From positions 1-64,000 of the forward strand of contig JAIBCD010000012.1 in NCBI GenBank assembly GCA_019694335.1: 64,000 nucleotides of DNA, given 5' to 3'. Below, in pieces: positions 8,204 to 16,616 of the stretch. This DNA comes from Rhodospirillaceae bacterium (lineage in GTDB: Bacteria > Pseudomonadota > Alphaproteobacteria > Rhodospirillales > Rhodospirillaceae). The translations under genes and the position numbers were made by a program. Numbering within the stretch: the stretch's first letter is position 1; the number at the start of each line of letters is the position of its first letter. Below the pieces are notes generated by a model, which was not told where the DNA came from, did no database searches, and worked only from the letters and a program-made list of their open reading frames with translations.

Positions 8204-9499
8204 ATGGCCCCGCTTGAGACAAAAAATGTTGTGTCGCCCGCCTATTTCACCAAGAGCCTCGCCGACGCCGACCCGGCGGTGATGGACTCCATCAACAAGG
8301 AACTGGCGCGCGAGCAGTCGCAGCTGGAACTGATCGCCTCGGAGAACATCGTCAGCCGCGCGGTGCTGGAAGCCGTCGGCAGCGTGATGACCAACAAGTA
8401 CGCCGAAGGCTATCCCGGCAAGCGCTACTACGGCGGCTGCGAATGCGTCGACGTCGCCGAAAGCCTGGCGATCGAGCGCGCCAAGCAGCTGTTCGACTGC
8501 ACCTTCGCCAACGTCCAGCCCCACGCCGGCGCCCAGGCCAACGAGGCCGTGTTCCTGGCGCTGCTCAAGCCGGGCGACACCATCCTGGGCATGGATCTCG
8601 CCTCCGGCGGCCACCTCACCCACGGCGCCGCGCCCAATATCTCGGGCAAGTGGTTCAACGCCATCCGTTACGGCGTGCGCCTCCAGGACGGCCATATCGA
8701 CATGGACCAGGTGGAAAGCCTGGCCAAGGAACACAAACCGAAACTGATCATCGCGGGCGGCTCGGCCTATTCGCGCATCATCGACTTCAAGGCGTTCCGC
8801 GCGATTGCCGATTCAGTCGGCGCCTTCCTGATGGTCGACATGGCGCACTTCGCGGGCCTGGTGGCCGGCGGCGTGCACCCGAGCCCGCTGCCGCATGCCC
8901 ATGTGGTCACCACCACCACCCACAAGACCCTGCGCGGCCCACGCGGCGGCATGATCCTGTCCATGCACGAGGACATCGGCAAGAAGATCAATTCGGCGAT
9001 CTTCCCGGGCCTCCAGGGCGGCCCGCTGATGCATGTGATCGCCGGCAAGGCGGTTGCTTTTGGAGAGGCGCTGAAGCCCGAATTCAAGACCTACGCCCAG
9101 GCCGTGGTGAACAACGCCAAGACCCTGGCCGAGACCCTGCGCAAGGGCGGCCTCGAGATCGTCGCCGGCGGCACCGACACCCACCTGATGCTGGTGGACC
9201 TGCGGCCCAAGAAGCTCACCGGCAACGTCACCGAGCACCTGCTCGACCGGTCGGGCATCACCTGCAACAAGAACGGCATCCCGTTCGACCCGGAAAAGCC
9301 CACGGTCACCTCGGGCATCCGCCTCGGCACCCCGGCCTGCACCACCCGCGGCTTCGGCGCCGCCGAGTTCAAGCTGGTGGGCGAGCTGATCCTTGAGGTC
9401 ATGGACGCCCAGGCCAAGGGCGGGGACACCGCCCCGGCCGAGCAGTCCGTGAAGGGCCGGGTCCAGGACTTGTGCCGCCGGTTTCCGATTTATCAATAA
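8204..9499 (+). CDS. glyA: Serine hydroxymethyltransferase
   Basis: GlyA converts serine and tetrahydrofolate to glycine and methylene-tetrahydrofolate. The protein of 431 residues carries [18 protein letters not shown], the glycine-rich [14 protein letters not shown], and the pyridoxal-phosphate lysine Lys241 in [15 protein letters not shown]-terminal [17 protein letters not shown] is also conserved. A TTG at 8198 is in frame, but the ATG at 8204 has better spacing from the AAGGA at 8191-8195. RpiB lies just upstream and nrdR 60 bases downstream, an order seen in many alphaproteobacteria. Confidence 0.97.
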   Translation: MAPLETKNVVSPAYFTKSLADADPAVMDSINKELAREQSQLELIASENIVSRAVLEAVGSVMTNKYAEGYPGKRYYGGCECVDVAESLAIERAKQLFDCTFANVQPHAGAQANEAVFLALLKPGDTILGMDLASGGHLTHGAAPNISGKWFNAIRYGVRLQDGHIDMDQVESLAKEHKPKLIIAGGSAYSRIIDFKAFRAIADSVGAFLMVDMAHFAGLVAGGVHPSPLPHAHVVTTTTHKTLRGPRGGMILSMHEDIGKKINSAIFPGLQGGPLMHVIAGKAVAFGEALKPEFKTYAQAVVNNAKTLAETLRKGGLEIVAGGTDTHLMLVDLRPKKLTGNVTEHLLDRSGITCNKNGIPFDPEKPTVTSGIRLGTPACTTRGFGAAEFKLVGELILEVMDAQAKGGDTAPAEQSVKGRVQDLCRRFPIYQ

Positions 9500-9559
9500 A
9501 TTGGGGTCATACCTGAGCCGACTGGCCTGAGCCGACAGGACTCATAGAGGGGTTAAGCG

Positions 9560-10033
9560 ATGCGTTGTCCCTATTGCGGGCATCTCGATACACAGGTGAA
9601 GGACTCCCGTCCGACAGACGACAATTCCGCCATCCGGCGGCGGCGGTCGTGCCCGGCCTGCGGCGCGCGGTTCACCACCTTCGAACGCATCCAGCTGCGC
9701 GAGCTGACGGTCGTCAAAAAGAACGGCCAGCGCACCCCCTTCGACCGCGACAAGATCGCCCGCTCGATCATCACCGCCTGCCGCAAACGTCCCGTGGACG
9801 AGGAGCGCATCGAGCGCGTGGTGAACTCGGTCCAGCGCCGCCTGGAGAGCATGGGCGAGTCCGATATCCCGTCCCACGCGATCGGGGAAATGGTGATGGA
9901 AGCCCTCCAGGGCCTCGACAAAGTGGCCTATGTCCGCTTTGCCTCGGTCTATAAAAATTTCCGTGAAGTCAGGGACTTCGAGAACTTTGTTGAATCTCTG
10001 GCTGAACCTGGATCCCAAGACCAGAACGTGTGA
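9560..10033 (+). CDS. nrdR: Transcriptional repressor NrdR
   Basis: NrdR senses ATP/dATP and represses ribonucleotide reductase genes by binding NrdR boxes. The 157-residue protein starts with a zinc ribbon (MRCPYCGH and [15 protein letters not shown], four cysteines), followed by an ATP-cone domain ([34 protein letters not shown]). Its stop TGA shares one base with the ribD start (TGATG at 10031-10035), so translation is probably coupled. The position before the riboflavin genes is conserved in this class. Confidence 0.97.
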   Translation: MRCPYCGHLDTQVKDSRPTDDNSAIRRRRSCPACGARFTTFERIQLRELTVVKKNGQRTPFDRDKIARSIITACRKRPVDEERIERVVNSVQRRLESMGESDIPSHAIGEMVMEALQGLDKVAYVRFASVYKNFREVRDFENFVESLAEPGSQDQNV

Positions 10034-11130
10034 TGGCCAGCGGGAAGGAGGCTGACGCCGCCTTCATGGCCGCGGCCCTGGCGCTCGCGGCCCGCACCAT
10101 CGGCGATTGCGCCCCGAATCCTTCCGTCGGCTGTGTGCTGGTGAAGGACGGCGTGGTGGTCGGCCGCGGCTGGACCCAGTCCGGCGGACGTCCTCATGCC
10201 GAGACGCAAGCGCTGGCCCAGGCGGGCGCCGCCGCCAGGGGGGCGACCGCCTATGTCACCCTCGAACCCTGCAGCCACCACGGCAAGACCCCGCCCTGCG
10301 CCGATGCCCTGATCGCGGCCGGCGTCGCCCGGGTGGTTTCCGCTGTCGGTGACCCCGACCCGCGCGTTTCGGGCAGCGGGCTGGCCAAGCTCCGCGCCGC
10401 CGGGATCGCGGTGGAGGAGGGCGTGGGCGCGGCCGAGGCCGCCCGCATCGCCGCCGGGTTCTTCCTCCGGATCAAGGAAAAGCGCCCGCTGTTCGCCCTC
10501 AAGATCGCCACCACCCTGGACGGGCGCATCGCGCTCGCCAACGGCAAGAGCCAGTGGATCACCGGCCCGGCCGCGCGGAATCTGGTGCAGGCCTTGCGCG
10601 CCCGCTTCGACGCCATCTTGGTCGGGTCGGGCACCGCGCTGGCGGACGATCCGCTGCTGACCTGCCGGTTGGAGGGGTACACCGGCCGCCCCAAGGTGCG
10701 GGTGATCCTGGACCGGCGCTTACGTTTGGCGGCGACCTCGCAACTGGTGAAGACGGCCGGGGTGTTTCCCACCTGGGTGATCACGGGCGGGACCGCGAAA
10801 GCCGATGCGTTGAAAGCCGCCCAGGTCGAGGTGATCGAACTTGGCATGGGGCTCAACGATCATGACTTCATACTCGCCGCCGCGCGCACCCTGGCCGAAC
10901 GCGGCCTCAACCGCGTCCTGATCGAAGGCGGCGCCGCCATCGCCGGGGCGTTCCTGAAGGCCGGCCTCGTCGACCAGGCCGCCTGGTTCCGTGCCCCCGC
11001 TGTCATCGGCGGCGACGGCCTGGGCGCGGTTTCCGACCTCCAGGCCACCGACCTTGCCGCCATAACCCGTTTCAAACGCAGGGAAACCCTGTCCCTGGGC
11101 GACGATCAGGTCGATTTTCTCGAGAGGTAG
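10033..11130 (+). CDS. ribD: Bifunctional riboflavin deaminase/reductase RibD
   Basis: RibD performs the second and third steps of riboflavin synthesis: deamination of the pyrimidine and reduction of the ribosyl side chain. The N-terminal deaminase (about 1-145) shows the zinc motif HAETQAL with PCSHHGKTPPCADALI. The C-terminal reductase contains KIATTLDGRIA, SQWITGPAARNL and RVLIEGGAAIAGAFL. I start at the ATG at 10033; a GTG three bases earlier is in frame but adds only one residue. Length 365 fits. RibE follows after 40 bases. Confidence 0.96.
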   Translation: MASGKEADAAFMAAALALAARTIGDCAPNPSVGCVLVKDGVVVGRGWTQSGGRPHAETQALAQAGAAARGATAYVTLEPCSHHGKTPPCADALIAAGVARVVSAVGDPDPRVSGSGLAKLRAAGIAVEEGVGAAEAARIAAGFFLRIKEKRPLFALKIATTLDGRIALANGKSQWITGPAARNLVQALRARFDAILVGSGTALADDPLLTCRLEGYTGRPKVRVILDRRLRLAATSQLVKTAGVFPTWVITGGTAKADALKAAQVEVIELGMGLNDHDFILAAARTLAERGLNRVLIEGGAAIAGAFLKAGLVDQAAWFRAPAVIGGDGLGAVSDLQATDLAAITRFKRRETLSLGDDQVDFLER

Positions 11131-11170
11131 GGGTATACCCCAGCCGGCTTTCCTCCCTATGTGAGGGTTC

Positions 11171-11761
11171 ATGTTTACCGGCATTGTCACCGACCTCGGC
11201 ACGGTCCTGGATTCAGCTCAAGGCGCCGCCGCCGTGCGCTTCCGTATCGGCACGGCCTATGCCACCGAAACCATCGCGCTGGGCGCCTCGATCTCCTGCA
11301 ACGGCTGCTGCCTGACGGTGGTGGAAACCGGGGCCGGCTGGTTCGCGGTCGATGTTTCGCGTGAGACCCTCGACCACACCACGCTGGGCGACTGGCGCGC
11401 CGGCCGGCGCGTGAACCTGGAACGCGCGTTGAAAGCCGGCGATGAACTCGGCGGCCATATCGTCTCGGGCCATGTCGATGCCGTCGCCGCCATTGAATCC
11501 ATCACCCCGGAAGAGGGCTCGCAGCGCTTTGTGGTCGCCGCGCCGGAAGGCCTCATGCGCTTCGTCGCGCCCAAGGGCTCGGTCACCCTCGACGGCGTAT
11601 CGCTGACGGTGAACGAAGTGAAGGCCAATACCTTCGGCGTGAACATCATCCCGCACACCCAGGCCGTGACCACCTTCGGCGCGTTGGCGCCGGGCTCCCG
11701 GGTCAACATGGAAATCGACGTCATCGCGCGCTATGTTGCGCGCGTACTGCAACCGAGCTGA
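11171..11761 (+). CDS. ribE: Riboflavin synthase alpha chain
   Basis: The enzyme dismutates two lumazines into riboflavin. The two similar half domains are clear: MFTGIVTDLGTV with GASISCNGCCLTVV and FAVDVSRETL in the first, and GGHIVSGHVDAV with SVTLDGVSLTVNEV in the second. The Cys in the N-terminal half (SCNGCCLTV) is where other family members carry theirs. Length is 196 residues. It is separated from ribBA by three bases, so the two form one transcription unit. Confidence 0.97.
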   Translation: MFTGIVTDLGTVLDSAQGAAAVRFRIGTAYATETIALGASISCNGCCLTVVETGAGWFAVDVSRETLDHTTLGDWRAGRRVNLERALKAGDELGGHIVSGHVDAVAAIESITPEEGSQRFVVAAPEGLMRFVAPKGSVTLDGVSLTVNEVKANTFGVNIIPHTQAVTTFGALAPGSRVNMEIDVIARYVARVLQPS

Positions 11762-11764
11762 GCC

Positions 11765-12892
11765 ATGCCCGATACTTCCGCCAAGGCCGTCCACGCCGAT
11801 TTCCTGTCCTCGATCGAAGAGATCATCGAGGATGCGCGCAACGGCCGAATGTTCGTGCTGGTGGACGACGAGAACCGCGAGAACGAGGGCGATCTCGTGA
11901 TTCCGGCGCAGATGGCGACGCCGGAGGTCATCAACTTCATGGCCAAGTACGGGCGCGGGCTGATCTGCCTGTCGCTCACCAAGAAGCGGGTCGAGGATCT
12001 GCGCCTCCCGCTGCTGCCGGCCCATAACCAGTCCAGGCTTTCGACGGCCTTTACGCTGTCAATCGAAGCCAAGCACGGCGTCACCACCGGCATCTCGGCC
12101 GCCGATCGCGCGCGGACCGTGGCCGTGGCGATCGACCCGGGCAGCAGCCACGCGGACCTCGCGACGCCAGGGCATGTGTTCCCGCTCATGGCGCGAGACG
12201 GCGGTGTCCTGGTGCGCGCCGGCCATACCGAGGCCGCGGTGGATATCTCGCGGCTCGCCGGACTGATTCCGGCGGGTGTGATCTGCGAGATCATGAACGA
12301 CGACGGCTCCATGGCGCGGCTTCCGGACCTGGTGAAGTTCGCCCAGTTCCACGGCCTCAAGATCGCCACCATCGCCGACCTGATCGCTTACCGCCGCAAG
12401 ACCGAACGCCTGGTGCAGATGGACGCCGAGGCGCCGTTCCAATCGCAGGTCGGCGGCGACTGGAAGCTGCGCATCTATTCCGATGCCGTGTCCGGCGACG
12501 AGCATGTGGCGCTGATCAAGGGCGAGGTGGCGACCGACGCGCCGGTGATGGTGCGCATGCACCAGCTCAACATGCTGCCCGACGTGCTGATGGACGCCGG
12601 CTCCGTGCGCACCGGCGATCTGCGCGCCGCGCAGGAGATGGTGGCTGAGTACGGGCGCGGCGTGATCGTGTTCTTCCGCGACCATGTGCTCGGCAAGCTG
12701 TCGGACCGCGTGAAGGCCAAGGCCCGGGGCGAGGAACATACCCGCCGTCTGGTGGACTACGGCGTCGGCGCGCAGATTCTGGTGGATCTCGGCGTCAAGA
12801 ACATGATCGTGCTCACCAATACTTCGAAGAAGGTGGTGGGCCTCGAAGGCTACGACCTGCACATCGTCGAGCAGCGGCCGATCAAGGCTTAA
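11765..12892 (+). CDS. ribBA: RibBA: 3,4-DHBP synthase fused to a GCHII-like domain lacking zinc cysteines
   Basis: Residues 1-205 form dihydroxybutanone-phosphate synthase: DDENRENEGDL (acidic metal loop), MAKYGRGLICLSL, SIEAKHGVTTGISAADRA, and HVFPLMARDGGVLVRAGHTE. This half should be active. The rest resembles GTP cyclohydrolase II, but where that enzyme has its zinc-binding cysteines this protein reads RMHQLNMLPDVLMDAG and contains none. I infer that the C-terminal half cannot act as a cyclohydrolase and that a separate ribA must exist elsewhere. Such degenerate fusions are known in alphaproteobacteria. It ends the first part of the flavin operon. The next gene is on the other strand. Confidence 0.92.
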   Translation: MPDTSAKAVHADFLSSIEEIIEDARNGRMFVLVDDENRENEGDLVIPAQMATPEVINFMAKYGRGLICLSLTKKRVEDLRLPLLPAHNQSRLSTAFTLSIEAKHGVTTGISAADRARTVAVAIDPGSSHADLATPGHVFPLMARDGGVLVRAGHTEAAVDISRLAGLIPAGVICEIMNDDGSMARLPDLVKFAQFHGLKIATIADLIAYRRKTERLVQMDAEAPFQSQVGGDWKLRIYSDAVSGDEHVALIKGEVATDAPVMVRMHQLNMLPDVLMDAGSVRTGDLRAAQEMVAEYGRGVIVFFRDHVLGKLSDRVKAKARGEEHTRRLVDYGVGAQILVDLGVKNMIVLTNTSKKVVGLEGYDLHIVEQRPIKA

Positions 12893-12903
12893 GCGGGTAA
12901 AGT

Positions 12904-14139
12904 TTAAACCGGCTTCGCCGCCAGCGTCCGCAAAGTGCGGAAGTGGCTGACGACCGTCTCCCGGTATGTCTCATAGAGATTGTACGGCAGGCCATGTTCC
13001 TGCGCGGTGCGCCGGACGATGGCGCTGATCGCCGGGTAGTGCGTGTGGCTGATCTGCGGGAACAGGTGGTGTTCGATCTGGAAATTGAGTCCCCCGGAGA
13101 ACCAGTTCAGCACATGGTTGCTGGTGGCGAAATTCACCGTGGTGCGTAGCTGGTGGGCCGCCCATTCGTCATTGATGCAAAAAGTCCCGCTGCACGGCGC
13201 CGGAAACTCGGCCTTCTCGATGGCATGCGCCAGGTTGAACACCAGGGTCAGTACCAAGCTTAGGATCACGTGAAAGATCAAAAGGCCGATCACGACCTGG
13301 CCGGCGGGAAACAACGCGAACGGCAGGCCGACGAACAGCGCCAGATAAAACGCCTTCGCGCTCCAGAACTCCCACTTCTCGCCGGAGGACATGCCGGGGA
13401 TCGCCTGGTAGGAGTTCATGCGTAGCGAGAAGTATTGGACGAAATCCTTGATGAACAGCCACTCTATGGTGGCGAGGCTGTAGGCGAAGCCGAACCAGAC
13501 ATGCTGGTGCCGGAACTTGGGCTGCCACGGCTGGCGCGGCGACAGGCGCAAGGAGCCGCGGGTCTCGATATCGTCGTCCCACTCGAAAATGTTGGTGTAG
13601 TGGTGATGCAGGACATTGTGCTTGTACCACCAGAAGTACCGCCCGGTGCCGAGCACGGCGCAAGTCAGGTGACTGAGCAGGAGATTGGTGCGCCGGCTCG
13701 ACGAGAACGAGCCATGCACGGCGTCATGGAACACGTTGAAGCCCAGGGCGCCCGCCGAGAAGGCGAAGGACACGCACAACAGGGCGCGGAGGAAGGCGGA
13801 CTCGGTGGTCAGAAGCAGGGCGTAAGACCCCGTGAACCACAAGCCGATGATCGCGGCCTTGCGGTAGAGGCGGGGGTCGTCGCGCCGGTTCGCGCCGGCG
13901 AAATGTTCATCCACCCGCGCGCGCACCGTGGCGAAGAACGCGTTTGGTTCGGTGAAGTGCACGCGCCGCGCGGCACAATCCGCGCGCGCCTGCTCCGGAA
14001 GAGCGGCGTCCGATTGAATTGTCTTATGTCCCCAGCCCCGGCGCGCCGTCTGAGACGCGAAAACGCGCTGTCCCCCGACAGCTGGTGCGAGCCTTACACG
14101 GCGTGGTTCGCTTGGCGATTGATAAAAGTCCCACGGCAT
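12904..14139 (-). CDS. Membrane fatty acid desaturase (front-end/acyl-lipid type)
   Basis: The three histidine boxes of membrane di-iron desaturases are present: HDAVH (138-142), HNVLHHH (174-180), and QIEHH (354-358). The Gln in the third box is typical of front-end desaturases (delta-5 or delta-6 type) and of linoleoyl-CoA-type bacterial enzymes. At least four hydrophobic segments surround them, and no cytochrome b5 domain is fused. The start is uncertain. The ATG at 14139 gives 411 residues, but family resemblance begins near HFTEPNAFF, so a GTG at 13962 (352 residues) is a credible alternative. It begins the accessory block between ribBA and ribH. Confidence 0.85.
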   Translation of the reverse strand: MPWDFYQSPSEPRRVRLAPAVGGQRVFASQTARRGWGHKTIQSDAALPEQARADCAARRVHFTEPNAFFATVRARVDEHFAGANRRDDPRLYRKAAIIGLWFTGSYALLLTTESAFLRALLCVSFAFSAGALGFNVFHDAVHGSFSSSRRTNLLLSHLTCAVLGTGRYFWWYKHNVLHHHYTNIFEWDDDIETRGSLRLSPRQPWQPKFRHQHVWFGFAYSLATIEWLFIKDFVQYFSLRMNSYQAIPGMSSGEKWEFWSAKAFYLALFVGLPFALFPAGQVVIGLLIFHVILSLVLTLVFNLAHAIEKAEFPAPCSGTFCINDEWAAHQLRTTVNFATSNHVLNWFSGGLNFQIEHHLFPQISHTHYPAISAIVRRTAQEHGLPYNLYETYRETVVSHFRTLRTLAAKPV

Positions 14140-14214
14140 GGAATGTCATTATCCTGGCCGCGTTCGAGATGGAAAAAACGCGATAACGCAATCTAGAGAG
14201 GAATCCTCGGAGCC

Positions 14215-14625
14215 ATGAGCCAGATTGCGCAGTGTAGCTGCGGCGCGCTTCGCGCCGAGGTGGCGGGCGAGCCCGATGCGGTGGTGGCCTGCCATTGCAC
14301 GGAGTGCCAGCGGCGCACCGGCTCGGTGCTGGGCGTGGGCGCCTACTACCCGAAGGACCGGGTGAAGATTACCGGCGAGAGCAAGGAATTCGTCCGCGGC
14401 ACCGCGTCCGGCGGCGAATTCCGCCAGAACTTCTGCACCACTTGCGGCACCACTTTATTTTGGAGCACGGCCAATAAACCGGACTCGATCGGCATCGCGG
14501 TCGGGGCTTTCGCCGACCCCTCGTTCGCGCCGCCCGTGCGCTCGGTGTGGGAGCAGACCCATCACGCCTGGCTCGGCCTGCCGGAGGAAATCCCTCACTT
14601 CTCACGTGGCAGAACGGCGACATGA
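14215..14625 (+). CDS. GFA/CENP-V-type zinc protein
   Basis: This 136-residue protein has the cysteine pattern of the glutathione-dependent formaldehyde-activating enzyme fold: CSCGAL at residue 8, CHCTECQRRTG near 26, and FCTTCGTTLFW near 75. Two zinc ions are expected. Most family members are not proven formaldehyde enzymes, so the reaction is open. Its TGA overlaps the ATG of the next gene (ATGA at 14622-14625), which means the two are translated together. Confidence 0.9.
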   Translation: MSQIAQCSCGALRAEVAGEPDAVVACHCTECQRRTGSVLGVGAYYPKDRVKITGESKEFVRGTASGGEFRQNFCTTCGTTLFWSTANKPDSIGIAVGAFADPSFAPPVRSVWEQTHHAWLGLPEEIPHFSRGRTAT

Positions 14626-15107
14626 GCTTCGAGGCGCACCGCATCACCGCCGCGTCCAAGCCGGAGTTCTACCGGCAACTGTGCGATCAGTTGCGTGGGT
14701 TGCTGGCGGGCGAACACGACCGTATCGCCAACGCCGCCAACTGCGCCGCGCTGCTGTTCCAGCACATGCCGGACATCAATTGGGCCGGATTCTATTTCCT
14801 GCGTGAGAATGACGAACTGGTGCTTGGCCCGTTCCAGGGCAAGCCCGCCTGCGTGCGCATCGCCAAAGGCAAAGGTGTCTGCGGCGCGGCGGTGGAGCGG
14901 CGCGCGACGGTGCTGGTGGAGGACGTGCACGCGTTCCCCGGCCATATCGCCTGCGACGCGGCCTCGCGTTCGGAACTGGTGGTGCCGTTGATCGAGCAGG
15001 GGCGCGTGACGGGGGTGCTGGACATCGATAGCCCCATACCCGGGCGCTTCGATGCGGATGACCAAGCGGGTCTCGAACAAATCGCCGCGATTTTCGGCGC
15101 GCCGTAA
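14622..15107 (+). CDS. msrC: Free methionine-(R)-sulfoxide reductase (GAF domain)
   Basis: The protein reduces free methionine-R-sulfoxide using a GAF-domain pocket. All three cysteines of the family are present, in KPACVRIAKG, GKGVCGAA, and GHIACDAAS; the last is followed by SELVVPLIEQG. HMPDINWAGFYFL and GVLDIDSPIPGRFDADD are also typical. The ATG at 14622 overlaps the GFA stop and gives 161 residues, the usual length; the longer in-frame start at 14547 lies inside the GFA gene. The stop codon directly abuts the stop of the convergent repeat-protein gene, with no spacer or terminator. Confidence 0.92.
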   Translation: MSFEAHRITAASKPEFYRQLCDQLRGLLAGEHDRIANAANCAALLFQHMPDINWAGFYFLRENDELVLGPFQGKPACVRIAKGKGVCGAAVERRATVLVEDVHAFPGHIACDAASRSELVVPLIEQGRVTGVLDIDSPIPGRFDADDQAGLEQIAAIFGAP

Positions 15108-16484
15108 CTACCCGATCGCGTGGAACTGGGTGGTGGACATCGCCTGGATCTGGGTGGTCGTGAAGGCCGCGATCTGCGATGTGCCCAGGCCGCGCAGCGC
15201 GGTCGGGGTGAGGCCCTGGATCTGGGTCGTGGACAAAGCCGCGATCGCGGAAGCCGACAGACTCTTGATCTGCGTTGAACCCAATGCCGCCAGCTGCGTA
15301 GCGGTGAATTGCGCGATTTGGCCGGTGGCCAGGGCGCCGATCTGGGACGCGCCCAGGCCGGCGACCTGCCGGGTCGAGAGCGCGGCGATCTGGGCGGAGC
15401 CGAGCGCGGCCACGCCGGTCGAGGTCAAGGCCCGCACCTGAGTCGTCGTGAGGTTGGCGATCTGCGCCGTGCTGAGCGCGCGGATGTCGGCGCCGTCGAG
15501 CGCCGCGATCTGGCTGGTCTTCAGGGTGCGCAGCTGCGTGGCCGAGAGCGCCGCCAGCTGCGTGGACGCGAGCGCCTTCAGCGCCGTGGAGGAAAGCGCC
15601 TGGACCTGCGTTGAACTCAACGCCGTGATCTGCGATGGCGTGATGGCCGCGATGCCGGTGGTGCCGAGGCCGGCGATCTGGCTGCTCTTGAGCGCGGCGA
15701 CTTGCGTGGTGGTAAGTCCGGCGATCTGCGTGGGCGCGATGGCGTTGAGCTGGCTGGTCTTGAAGGCGCCGATCTGCGTGGTGGTGAGACCGCCGATCTG
15801 CGTGGGGGTAAGGGCGGCCACGGCGGTGGTGTCCAGCACGCGCGTCTGGGTGGTGGCGAGGCTCGACAGCTGCGTCGGCGTCAGCGCCTTCAACGACGTG
15901 GTCGAGAAATTCGACAGCTGCGTTCCCGTCAGCGCGGTGATCTGCGTGGTGGTGAGCGCGCCGGCCTGGGTCGGCATCAAGGCCTTGACGCTATCGGTGT
16001 TCAGGCCGCGGATCTGGTCTGGCGTGATGGCCGCGATCAGGTTGCTGGCCAGGTTGATGATCTGGGTCGATGTCAGGCCCGCGATTTGCGTGCGGTCGAG
16101 GGCAGCGATCTGGCTGGGAACCAGGCCGCCGATCTGCGATGGCGTCAGTTGCGCGATCTGGGTCGAGGCGAAGCCCTTGAGCTGGGTGGGCGAGAGGTTG
16201 GCGACCTGGGTGGAGGTCAGGCCAAGGATCTGCGTGCGGTCCAGGCCCGCGATCTGGCTGGGGACCAGCGTGCCGATCAGCGTGGGCAGGAGTGTCCCGA
16301 TTTGCGTCGGCACAAGCGTGCTGATCTGCGTCGGCACGAGCGTACCGATCTGTGTCGGCACAAGGGCCCCGATCTGCGATGGCGTGAGCGTGCCGATCAG
16401 GCCGGTGCTGGAGCCGCCGGTCTGAGTCGACGTATTGCCGAGGAGGCCGCCGGGTAGTGGATCGATCTGTGGTGGCAGCGCCAT
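15108..16484 (-). CDS. Protein of 53 perfect-register octapeptide repeats, unknown function
   Basis: After a 33-residue Gly/Pro/Thr-rich head (MALPPQIDPLPGGLLG...), the whole remaining chain is 53 consecutive 8-residue units without one insertion or deletion, ending with a single Gly (33 + 424 + 1 = 458). The consensus is [TS]-x-[TS]-Q-[IVL]-x-x-[LF], for example VPTQIGTL, TTTQVAAL and GTSQIAAF. Gln is at position 4 in most units. There is no signal peptide, membrane segment or cysteine, and the chain is very rich in Thr and Ser. The S/T-x-x-Q pattern resembles a helix-capping box, so a stacked solenoid of short turns is one possible fold. That is inference. The gene is downstream of, and read with, the glycosyltransferase gene (132-base gap). 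The opposite strand is also partly open (15448-16425), but only this strand is open throughout. Confidence 0.75.
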   Translation of the reverse strand: MALPPQIDPLPGGLLGNTSTQTGGSSTGLIGTLTPSQIGALVPTQIGTLVPTQISTLVPTQIGTLLPTLIGTLVPSQIAGLDRTQILGLTSTQVANLSPTQLKGFASTQIAQLTPSQIGGLVPSQIAALDRTQIAGLTSTQIINLASNLIAAITPDQIRGLNTDSVKALMPTQAGALTTTQITALTGTQLSNFSTTSLKALTPTQLSSLATTQTRVLDTTAVAALTPTQIGGLTTTQIGAFKTSQLNAIAPTQIAGLTTTQVAALKSSQIAGLGTTGIAAITPSQITALSSTQVQALSSTALKALASTQLAALSATQLRTLKTSQIAALDGADIRALSTAQIANLTTTQVRALTSTGVAALGSAQIAALSTRQVAGLGASQIGALATGQIAQFTATQLAALGSTQIKSLSASAIAALSTTQIQGLTPTALRGLGTSQIAAFTTTQIQAMSTTQFHAIG

Positions 16485-16616
16485 GGTTCCCCGCGCCCAA
16501 GCTAATCCGCTGTTTTATCGCGGGCAAAATGCATCCGGCAATGATTTTGGCGGCTCCCGGCCGCGGCCCAACCGGGAGTGTCGGAGCGGCCTATATCGGC
16601 ACAAGCGGCGGGAGGC

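Noticed and set aside
15448-16425. Plus-strand frame of 325 codons inside the octapeptide-repeat gene, also repetitive
   Set aside because: A 24-bp DNA period makes any frame look repetitive. This one is shorter, is broken before the region ends, and lacks a sensible start, while the minus frame is open throughout with head and tail.
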